In this document: one piece after another, positions 52,641 to 62,188 of the stretch
Position numbering within the stretch: position 1 is the first letter of the stretch
How the letters are laid out: every line of letters starts with the position of its first letter
Source of the DNA: Linepithema humile
Taxonomy: Eukaryota > Arthropoda > Insecta > Hymenoptera > Formicidae
Assembly (NCBI RefSeq): GCF_040581485.1
Contig: NC_090128.1
Coordinates: 28,364,931 to 28,428,930, forward strand
DNA length: 64,000 nucleotides
Direction of reading: 5' to 3'
Program-made: the position numbers and the translations under genes
Notes under the pieces: generated by a model
Told to the model about the DNA's origin: nothing
Database searches by the model: none
The model's input: the letters and a program-made list of their open reading frames with translations, nothing else

Positions 52641-55600
52641 ACGGTTGATTATATTGGTTTTTGGCGGCGAAAACTTCCGCTGTTGTTTCGCTGGTTTCTC
52701 GAGCGTCTGACAGCTTGATGAGGCTGGGAGGCAAACCGGGTGTTGTGGTAAACAGTGCAATTTATATTTTGGAAGAGAAATTGATGCGTAGTTGTTGATC
52801 TGATTTTCGAAATTAATAGCTTAGAAAAAGAGAGGGGAATATTCGATAGATTAATTATTTTATTTATGATGGACAATGTAATCTTAACTTTGAAATTACT
52901 ATATAGTTTCTTTTTTATATGAATTGCATAATTATGTGGTTGTTGTTTCTATTATTTCACAAAATTTACGAATAATATGTTTAAAATAATTTTATAATTT
53001 TATAATGAGATCATAAAGAGAGAAGAATAAATTTTCTGACCAATCTTTTCAATTATCCAGCTTGTTAAAAGTTGTCGGTTGACATATTCAGAGAAATCGA
53101 GTTAGATTATCAAATTATCGCGCTAACATAATTTGCTCCGCGAAGCGTCGCACGTGGACAAATCAAATATCACAAATGTCCCCCGATCACGTGGCCACTG
53201 TGATTCTACTAGGATTATTGCTTAGATCAACATCAATGCAATTCCAGGCATCAATATCGACTTAAGCTCAATCAAGGATTAGATGAGCGATCTCGCCGAC
53301 TGATTGGTTAATTTCAGAATTAATCCGCCATTGAACTTTGACCTTTCTCCCAGCCTGCGATCGGCATGTCATATCTTGTCGTGTACTATTTGCTTAACAC
53401 GCTTCGTTACTCAAATTGGATTATGCAGGGTGTCAATGAATAATTATTGCAAATTTTATATACCAGTAACTTTGCACCACTTTTATTTTTAATCTTTTAA
53501 TTCCCAATACATGCGCATACACATAATTGGGTATATTAAGGCCATTTACGAAATACTGCAATGGCACAGCGAGGGTGCAAGTATATCCTCACCGGCGACG
53601 CGGTGTCGGTTCTTTCGAGGAAACTTTTTGTTTCCACCCTCGCAATCTTCGCGGTCGGCGATCGAACGCATCTTGGCAGGCCCGATTTTCCGGAAAACGA
53701 CCGGATATCCAAGGCGTTCCAAGTGGAGTTCGCAATCGAAGTTCGAGTTAAGCCATTAAAATCAAGTTCGCCGACTTTTGCGATGGCGCGCGCTAAATTC
53801 GTTTAGAACTTATTCAAAATTAGATTTGACGAAGGAGATTGAGATGTCAAGAATTGTAAGGAGAAGTGTCTTCCGCGTTAAATTTATTGAAATTTATGAA
53901 GCAATTCGATGAAATATTAATTCTCACTTTACGCCACTGGTTTTGGCTTGTTAAATAATTATGGTTTAACGCCAAAAGAAATATTCTTTCATATTAAAGC
54001 GCGATGTGCCACAAATTTATATATAAGTCATATAACTTCTCGACGTCGGATTATTTCCAGTAATCCGTGCAACTCGAATTGCATTATTTATGTTAGATAA
54101 CAGAGATATTTCATGCTCAAAGATATTAGAACGAATTCGGAATTATGTTGACATTCAAAACTCAGATTTTCTCGCTTTACTTTTCTCAGTTAATATTCTC
54201 GGAGTTATTATTCAATGGCGCGGTAGTGTAATTATTCAAATCCTTCCTCGTCCATTAGACTGATCGGAAATTTAGCGCAAGAACCACATCCGATCATCTA
54301 CGGAATAAAATTAATTCCGCCGCCTTTGTTTCATTATTCAATTCGGGCTTACGTCCTCAGCCGGAGACAGCAATTAACATAATGAATTTCGCATCACACA
54401 CACCTCATCGTTTACCTTTCACGTACTTTCGAAATCTCGGATTTTGAGCGCGGTATTAAGTGAATGGTGATTCTCGCGAGACTAACCGAATAATAGGCAA
54501 CGTTAAATTAGGGCAATTGCTAGTGTCTTGCTTGCGGCGCACTTTTATTGTTTTCAATCCGCTTTGTTGAATACGCCAACAAGCAGACACAAAGATATCT
54601 TCTATTTTTGTTTGCTTCACTGACGATATCAATCTGAGCTGCATTTTCCTTCAATTTAATTAAGAATTTTACTTCATCGTAATTGTTGTTTATTGCTATC
54701 TGCGAGTTTTACTTAACTAGACAGCACTATCATTCTTTGAGCTTTTATCGCATTGGTGGACAGTTGTTTTGCTGATACAAAATGAAACGCATATGTTACG
54801 GAGGCGTTACAACGCGTTACGACGCGCGAGTGAAAATGAAGATGTTTCCGCGTGTACCAGATGCCAGGAGAATGACATACCATTGTGCCTACGCACGTCT
54901 GACTCTGACAGAAGCTCAATGATTCGTTTGCCAATCGTCGAAACTGAAGGCCGACTCGCCGTCGGCGATTGCTTTCACACATGAACATGAATCGCTTAGC
55001 CTCAGCCGAGTGAAACACATCGTTGTTCGCCACGACAGAGACCGTTTTTCGATTTTCTCGCGCTATAGCGATCGGGTTTGCGGAAGAGAGAAAATGTTTT
55101 ATATTACGTGTATTAAAACACTGCGGGAAGTCTTGTGGAACTTGCGTCAAGCTTCGGCGATGTATTCCTTGAAAGTTAAAAACTGGCGAGTCAATCCGAG
55201 ATTTATGAAGGTCTGCAAATAGCTATTGAAATAACTGAAAGTTTAATATCGAGAAAATGTCTGAAAATAAGCGAGATTTTTTTTTTTTTTAGAGCCAGAC
55301 ATGCTCTAATTTTTGATAAACATTCCTTTCGCGTTCTTCCACGGACTTGTTTGTGAATGATAAACGATAAAGTTGCTTCTTCAATTTTTGACGAAAGCAA
55401 TGAAATCCTCTTTAACGCGGCTGACAATGTTCGAATACGACCGTTCTCATCCATTCTGACTTCTTAATGGTCGATGCGGTTGGCAACGGTACAATGACGA
55501 TGATCGTTTGACGGAATTATGTGCATGTTAAACGTGCGCATACGGAAAGCGTTTTTGCTCGCGGTACGTCGCGTGCAGCGATAAATCATGAAGTCCTTCA

Positions 55601-57255
55601 AGCGGGAACGCAGACTATTTTCCCTTTGCAAGGCCGCGTTTCCCTCTCCAATAAAACTCCCAATTCGTTTTTTCGCCAGCTCACGCTCAAAATTCGCACT
55701 TATCGCGCCGTAATGCGCGAACATGAAGGATTTACGTCCATCCGCGGGGATCAGTCATCCGTGCGGTGTTTATCCGCGTTTAAACGCGGCCGTGCCGATA
55801 GCGCGGGTGGAACAGATGATTCTGCATTTATCATGATTCTCATTAACGGACGTATCGGCACGCCGAGCAATCGGGAACGATTGTATTCTCGCGAGACGGA
55901 ATACCCGGCAGATAAACGTGCGTGTAGTTCCGCAACGCGTCATTAATATTCAACCAGTCCAGTTTAATAACCGAGCATAACCTTCGCCGGTATTGATTTA
56001 ATTAAATATTACTGCAAGGTTATATTCGTCACGATATCGTATTGATGAGCTTATCGATGTGACTTGATTATTCGCGCTATCAATTCGAGTCCTGATTAGC
56101 GAAGAGAGCTTTGCAAATGCAGGAATACAGAGTACTTGGAAAATTGAGATATTTGTGGCATTTCGCTGTTAAATATATAATTCTTTTCTTTTTAATTGAT
56201 TTGGTTTATAATTTCAACAGTCGTAGGATTCTCACAGATTTGCACGTCTGACTCGTCGATTTTCGATCAATTCGGCATTAATATAATTACTTAATATTCG
56301 ATCATTAGCTCTATTGATCGCGCATTGTTAACATGCGCCTGCGAATAATCTATTAAACGTAAACACACGAGCAGTCGTTAAACTCGCTTTGATAATTTTC
56401 AATACGTGACGAGCGGCATATATATGCGACATAAATCGTATAACGGGTCCGCGTATTCATATCCACATTTGCGGTGGAAATACCTCGAATACCCACGCGG
56501 CGAACTAAATTAACAGCATGCGGCGTAATTTTAGCGTAATGCAAGTCGATAGCGCCGCGGTGCGCACCCCGCTCTAGCCTTCTCCCCCTCCCCCTCCTTC
56601 TCTCCTAGCGCTCGGAACGTCACGAAATCCCGCTTTATACTGCCATACGCGACATTTCACGTTGCCGGGACTATCGCGAGCAAGGCTGTAAATTTTGCAA
56701 ACGGCTGGCAACCGGCCAGACATTTTTACTACGATACCCGACGTAAAACGCTCCGCGCCGTGTCGCGCGCCCTCACTAATACCGCCTATGCACCTACGCG
56801 CGATCGGATGCATCCGTGTCACCTGTCCGCGTCGGCGTGCCTACCACACTTTACGGCGCCCGCTGCAGCTTCTCGATCACCGCGTTCTCACGCTGCTCGA
56901 ATGAATACATTTATGCCGGAATCGTGTATAATTCAGCGATGTTCCTCAAACACGTTTTCCACGCCGCTCGAAATCCAAGATTAGCTTTTATCGATGCTCT
57001 TCCTTCTTGCAAATTTCACCATACGATCCGATAAATGTTTACAAAGCTGCGATAAAATATTTCGACGAGAGGATAGAAATATTAGATGAAAATGCGAGGA
57101 GAAATTCGAGATATCCGAAGTTGATTTTTGACTCTTATCGGGGAAAACTTGTTGCGAGAAACTCGAAGATGGAATGATGAAATTTTAACGATCACCTTCG
57201 TTACTCTTCGCGATTCTCCTTTTCCCTTTTAAAGGTTTAATGTAAAGCGATAACT
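52641..57255. other. Non-coding stretch
   Basis: No gene is supported. The longest frames (54713-55150 minus and 55521-55946 plus) lack codon bias and recognisable motifs. Composition is AT-rich until about 56560, where it becomes more GC-rich toward the coding-like block at 57.3 kb. Confidence 0.4.
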
Positions 57256-57336
57256 ATGAAACACGAGCCAGCCACGGTGACGCACAGACCGACCGAGCCC
57301 GAGCTCGGCGTAACCTCGCCGATCACTCCTTCTCAG
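57256..57336 (+). CDS. Short coding-like exon candidate, 27 codons
   Basis: The ATG (A at -3) opens MKHEPATVTHRPTEPELG and continues into a SPITPSQ tail. GC at third positions is strong throughout. CAG|GTGCTC follows as a moderate donor in phase 0; otherwise the frame ends after three further codons at TAA. The SP and TP pairs would suit proline-directed phosphorylation in a disordered N terminus. It lies about 250 bp before the coding-like block at 57593, so the two may be exons of one transcript or pieces of one first-exon region. Confidence 0.35.
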
Positions 57337-57592
57337 GTGCTCGATTAAATCGCGAGTTTTCTGCATCCGAGCGCGATATACCGGACGGAGGCGATCAAGT
57401 TCTCTGTCCGGCGGCGCGATGTAGCGTCAATTGTCGTGATAAAAATCGCCGCGCTAACCTAAAAATAGAAACGATGATGAACCGCAAGCGAGGGTCGTGA
57501 TCGTGTCTCGCGGGTGAGAAAGCCACGAAGAGCCGCCGCAAGGAAGACAAAGCGGGCCGGTCCGGTGGGGCCCCGGCCATGGGGGAGGCAGC

Positions 57593-57958
57593 ATGTTCTC
57601 CGAGCTGTGCAGGGAGACCCTGCGGAAGGCAGCAGTGTGCTACAGTTCTGCTCGTGCAGGAAGTCCATCACCATCGCCACCAACGTCTCCGCCGCCATCA
57701 CCCGCCAAGGAGGCAAAGACTGCTGCCAACACTGACCTGGCAAATGTCCGTGACGCCGGCCATGACGGAACGCGAGACCATCACCATCATCCAGGGACCA
57801 CCGCCGCCGGAAGACGGGCGTCGCCGGCGAGCGGAAACGCCACCGGCGAGCACAAAGAGCACTCGGCCTCAGAGAGATCGGCCACGACCGATCGCCCGAA
57901 CGACGCCAGGGAGTACGTTTACGTCCGGTGCGAGGCTGACATTGGTTTATTAGTTTGA
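57593..57958 (+). CDS. Coding-like GC-rich block, 121-codon ATG frame, unresolved
   Basis: The frame begins MFSELCRETLRKAAVCYSS with near-uniform G or C third positions, then turns into a low-complexity Ser/Pro, His and Gly/Ala-rich sequence, and ends at TGA. Possible donors are GGGA|GTACGT at 57912 and TCCG|GTGCGA at 57927, both phase 2. Two other frames over the same block also look coding-like in part: one reads KSITIATNVSAAITRQ near 57660-57710, another reads MTERETITIIQGPPPPE near 57760-57820. So either the block is spliced internally, or the high GC makes every frame look good. I do not recognise a family. The opposite-strand frame includes a poly-Lys made by the poly-T at 58070 and is less likely. 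Confidence 0.35.
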   Translation: MFSELCRETLRKAAVCYSSARAGSPSPSPPTSPPPSPAKEAKTAANTDLANVRDAGHDGTRDHHHHPGTTAAGRRASPASGNATGEHKEHSASERSATTDRPNDAREYVYVRCEADIGLLV

Positions 57959-58069
57959 GTAGCCTTCGGGGAACGAAGTCGAGCATCGACCATCCATTCC
58001 TCCGCTGGTCTCGAGTACGACAGCGCGCTGCGTCCTGAATGAATGGAAGGAACTTGCGGGTTTTTGTCC

Positions 58070-58092
58070 TTTTTTTTTTTTTTTTTTTTTTT
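58070..58092. repeat. Poly-T tract, 23 bp
   Basis: This is an uninterrupted run of T residues just downstream of the coding-like block at 57.6-57.96 kb. It could be slippage-prone DNA or the reversed tail of a retroposed sequence. No target duplication was recognised. Confidence 0.9.
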
Positions 58093-59033
58093 CTTGGTCG
58101 GAGAAAACAGTTCATTTATTGGTTTCCGTCGGAACTAGCCGTATGAATTTATGAGGTTCGACTTTCCAATGAGTTTTTATTCAACGGTTGGAACGCGCAT
58201 TACAATCGTGATCTGTAATTTTTGTAATTAAACGATTTATGACGCGCAGAGAGACCTCAACTACTCTGTAATTGTGAAGTTATTACGTGTCTATCGGAAT
58301 AATTAACGAAAATACGATACGAGAAAATTGCGCGCCGTTATTTTCGCGAAAAACAATAGCGTCGGATGATATTTTCGCGTCGCGATGGTCGATGCTTGTA
58401 TTGAATTTATCGATCCGTTATCACGATTGACGTTGTCATTTGAGGAAATTGATCGATCACACGCATCATTCCGCGCGACGCCCAATCTAGTTCAGTCCGC
58501 CCACGCCCGTTTCATCGGATACTCGAGATTAGCCTAAATACGCCGTCGTCGAGTAAAATCAACAGCGCGGGTGTATATTGCGTTTTCGAATTAAATCTGA
58601 TCCAGCGTTAGAAATGTTTCGAGGTGTAAATTCGCAGCGCGATGCAATATTCACCGCGATAAATATTTAATAGCTGATATGGAGATGGCATCGAGAATTC
58701 TATTACAGTCCGCGCTGATTGAGTCGTTTGTATCCAATCTCGCGATTATCGTGTCGCATCAACAGTTCGCGTCGCTCGGGTATGCGTTCATTCGCGGCGT
58801 GCGTTGCATTTCAGATCAATAATTCAAAAAATGATTTATACGTTAAGTAAATTATCAGTTTGTTACGAATGACAAAATAGCACTACGCGCATTCAATTCA
58901 ATTCTAATTCAATTCTCGCGATGCGCCGGGTTTTACGCGCGAAGAAAGAAACGAAACCTCGACAGAACTTTCTTTTGGTGTGCAAAGAAAAACACGACGT
59001 AAGTGTAAACGTACTCCCAGAAAGCGACCGGCA
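58093..59033. other. Non-coding stretch before the 59-kb exon
   Basis: No gene is supported up to about 58980. From there the frame of the next exon is open but lacks an ATG. Candidate acceptors CTCCCAG (ending 59020) and ACTTCAG (ending 59050) occur near that exon. Confidence 0.45.
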
Positions 59034-59292
59034 ATGCCCACCGACTTCAGCAAGCGATTGCCCGGATTCGAGGCGAGAGAGGGCCGACGCGGCGGCACGT
59101 GCGGCGCCGCCGAGTCCAAGGAGTCCCGATCGGTGTCCCCCGAGAAGGCAGCGCGACAGCACGAGGACAACCGTGGAGGAGGAAGCGTCGGAGGAGGCCA
59201 CGAGTGCGGCAGATCGGACTCGAGACTCGGCCGATGGTCTCCAGGGTCGTCGCCCGAACCCGAGGACAACTCCTCAACTTCTGGCGACGAAG
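59034..59292 (+). CDS. Strong coding-exon candidate, 86 codons, disordered Ser/Gly/Glu-rich
   Basis: This is the best codon-bias signal in the window outside the transposase. The third position is almost always G or C across MPTDFSKRLPGFEAREG and onward to the acidic end SPEPEDNSSTSGDE. A donor, GAAG|GTACCC, then leaves phase 1. The ATG has G at -3, so this can be a first coding exon. Alternatively an acceptor at 59020 or 59050 makes it internal, which needs a phase-2 upstream exon such as the block ending at 57912 or 57927. Composition (Gly runs, SP and charged residues) indicates a disordered segment, so homology would be weak. Without splicing it stops at 59349-59351. The overlapping frame from 58921 is less biased. 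Confidence 0.6.
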
Positions 59293-60634
59293 GTACCCTC
59301 CCCTTGTTGCTCGCATGCACGCGCGGCGTCCCAGCACTTTGTCCGCGCTGAATTTTTCACGGCTGCGACTCCGCCAGATCCATCGACCCATCCCGTTAGG
59401 ATCGAAGGACACACTCGCGTGTGTCGTGTACATCAGCGCGTACGGTCGTGCCAGTTTGTGGCTAAAAATACCACGAGTTTACTAACCAACTTATCGTAAT
59501 GATACAATTTCTCTCGGTTAATTCGAAAGTGGCGCTTCGTAAAAAATACAAGAGCTTGATAGTGTTTGGGAGTTAATGGAAAAGAGCTACTCATGATGGG
59601 CCGCTATGATGTAGCTTTTAAGGATGTATGAAAATACGCACGTTGCAAAACACGTTTTTAATGCGGAGAAAGGCAAATTGTCAACATTAGTTTGAATCGA
59701 AACTAAATTAAAGTTAGAATTACACTATTGGGTTACGTAATAAGTGAATTTGAATTTTTAAAAACTGTCTACTATTTTGTCGAGCGAAACGCAGTTTGAT
59801 TAACACGTAAATTAAATATTTGTTTGTTGAAATTGTAATCAAATTGTAACCCGCCCGTACAATTTTTTCACGTTGTGTAAAAACGTGCTGCGCAAAAAAT
59901 GTGGAACACTTATTGGAAAATATGAAATTATTACACAACCCAATATATTTTATTCTTGTGCTTTTTATTGAAATTGAAGTCAACGATTGCTTATTTAAAA
60001 TTCACGTCTTATATTCACGTTTTAACTTTGAATACGAAGACGTAAAATTTTCTCGTTCTTGATCTCGGACAGATTTTTGGGTGTATCTCGAGAAATTACA
60101 CAGAAACAATATCTTCTTGAAATGTGGATATTTTTGGAATCGACAGCAAAGTGGCAATAAAGATTCTTCGCTATCGTGTATCAAAATGTTGGATCGTAAT
60201 CCTCTGCGAGTGCTCGGCGCGGAATAGTGGAAGTTCAATGGGATTTCCACGTTCGAGAAGTACTTCCAAGACTTGCAGGAGTTGTTGATTGTGGCTCTTT
60301 GAGGAATCGAGTTCACGAAGTGGCAGAGAGCATCTCGATGACAGTGGTGGAATTGGGATACCTTGCAATTAGGTAGCTCGGTCGAGAGCGAAGATGGTCG
60401 CGTAGCATCAGAGAAAGCGTTAATAGCCACGTTTAATCTATTCGCGTGCTGCCGCTTTATTTACACGTCACAATTATATGTGTTATTTAGTCCGAAAATT
60501 ATATATGAGTATAACACGCAATCGATTTCATACCGTATTGAATTTCACGCACAATATCAGACCTGATGAATTTTCTTATAATTGCTGAATAAAAAGGTAA
60601 CTTGTATGTCGATAAAAAAATTTATTCACTTTTA
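59293..60634. other. Non-coding stretch after the 59-kb exon
   Basis: No gene is supported. The sequence returns to AT-rich composition. The minus-strand frames at 59720-59983 and 60002-60430 have no codon bias or recognisable motif. Confidence 0.45.
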
Positions 60635-60719
60635 TTATGTATATGTTACTGTAAATGTGAATAATTGGTTATTGTGCACAATTGCCAAATTAATCAAGTT
60701 TACAGTAACATATATATGG
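60635..60719 (+). ncRNA. Pre-miRNA-like hairpin, about 85 nt
   Basis: Perfectly paired 16-bp arms TATATGTTACTGTAAA (60640-60655) and TTTACAGTAACATATA (60699-60714) close a stem. It continues inward with isolated mismatches (57/97, 61/93, 70/83) and a one-base bulge to a 4-nt loop TGCA at 60675-60678. Pairing extends outward a few more bases using G-U wobbles. Length, mismatch spacing and loop size suit an insect microRNA precursor, and the complement folds nearly as well. I do not recognise either arm as a known microRNA. A tiny MITE relic is the main alternative. Confidence 0.45.
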
Positions 60720-61106
60720 CAACTTGAGGAATTGACAACTTGACGAAAATTTAGATCACGCTTGACATCTTTTTTTAAGTACTTGGAGAAAAAATTGATT
60801 ATAGGTTGTATTATATTTGATGGTATCGCTGTTTTACAAAAAATTCCGATGCTAAAGATCAACCGAAAAATATTTCTGCGCTCAGTCATGTACTTATACA
60901 GCTGTATCTCACATACGGAAAGTGAACCTCGAGAGGAGAAAAATCCTAGAAATCTTTTTGATGATGATCCCAGCTATTCACGTTTCATGCGAATTTCTAT
61001 GCGCGATGCATTCGACCCGTTTGCCTCGCAACCACGTAACGTTTCGACGTTTTGCAGAAAAGGAAATGCAACTTTAAAGAAATAACAACTGTAGAACGCA
61101 ACTGTG

Positions 61107-61127
61107 TTGCTTTACTTCTAGGTAAAC
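61107..61127 (+). promoter_or_regulatory. Weak recursive-splice-like site
   Basis: TTGCTTTACTTCTAG abuts GTAAAC at 61121|61122. The layout matches a ratchet site but uses TAG rather than CAG, a short pyrimidine tract and a weaker donor. It lies only about 1 kb before the strong site at 62182, so it is probably a decoy or chance. Confidence 0.15.
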
Positions 61128-62161
61128 AATCGACGATCGATAGGATTTTTTTTCTCGACCTTTTTGTCCATTGTGTCCTGAATCTGATCGCGCGTCTGTA
61201 CTCGACATAAGTACTTTCTCTTTTTCTTAGGTATTTTTATATCCTCTTATTTATTTTCTTTTGTAAATGCAACGCATTCACTGTTGCATTAATTTATCGC
61301 ATCAGTTTTCAGCGGCAGATTTCTAACAAATTTGAGCCAATTTTTTTATGAAAGTTGAGAATTTTATTTAAATACTTTGAATTAACTTTATAATTATTGA
61401 ATCGTTTTATAGAAAAATTTTAAATGAAAAAGTTTGAATAGAAAGGTCAAACATTTATGCAATATTTATAGAATTTTAACATTTATTCAATCTTTTTACT
61501 TTTATCGAATATTTTTATCATATTACAATATAGAAATAATTCTCCACACTGCAGAATTAAATGTTATCGAGTTTTTAACACACAGATAGGAACATGGACG
61601 TATATATAAGCTGCTAATATCTTCATCACAGGCGATCAGTCTCAGATCGCCGATAAGAGGCAATATTTTAACTATATTTCTAGCGATACTCGAATCGCTG
61701 AGTTGGCAACCTAACGTGGCATCTTTTCTCGCATCGCGATTGGGATTTCGCTTCTTTTTCAAGATTTTCGCGACTGCATCGACTGCACTCGAGGCCTAGA
61801 AGTGCCGAAGCTATCTCGCAATGTGCCAACTCGCGACGCTCGAGGACACTTCTCGAGTTTGCTTGCGATATCAAGTTTCTTTCTACATACGATCTCTATC
61901 CTCGGAACATATTTCCTCGATATATAAGATGCACTTTAGGTTTACCTGTCGTATTATCAATCACAGATCTTTGGGAATGTTAATGTTTCAATATTAAATT
62001 TCTAGATAATGAAAGTTTAAATTAAATTCGTATTAAGATAAAGTTATTATACACCGCGGTGAAATTAGTAAATAATACATTTTCCGAAAAAAAAACACAA
62101 TTCAATTATGTAAATTGTTTTCTTAAATAACGTTTTTCGATGCAAATAAAATTTTTAATGT

Positions 62162-62188
62162 TATTTTTTCTGCTTTTTTCAGGTGAGT
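62162..62188 (+). promoter_or_regulatory. Candidate recursive splice (ratchet) site 2
   Basis: TTATTTTTTCTGCTTTTTTC leads straight into AG and then GTGAGT (junction 62182|62183). It is nearly the same string as the site at 42149, in the same orientation and 20,033 bp further on. Two such abutting acceptor-donor pairs in one direction strongly suggest stepwise removal of a very long plus-strand intron. No coding-like frame follows, which argues against an ordinary exon starting here. Confidence 0.6.

Noticed and set aside
54713..55150. 145-codon minus-strand frame
   Set aside because: No recognisable domain, mixed composition and no supporting splice signals.
55521..55946. 141-codon plus-strand frame
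   Set aside because: Codon use is unbiased, no motif or splice context is present, and a minus-strand frame overlaps part of it.
57459..58115. 218-codon minus-strand frame
   Set aside because: It includes a poly-Lys encoded by the poly-T tract, and plus-strand frames over the same DNA have better third-position bias.
61217..61236. TTCTCTTTTTCTTAG followed by GTATTT as a third ratchet site
   Set aside because: The acceptor half is good but GTATTT is a poor donor, so it does not meet the recursive-site consensus.
61688..61850. Loose inverted similarity around GAGTTGGCA and TGCCAACTC
   Set aside because: The match is short, with several mismatches, in Ser/Arg-biased GC patches. The nearby 7-bp hairpin at 61631-61651 is also within chance expectation.
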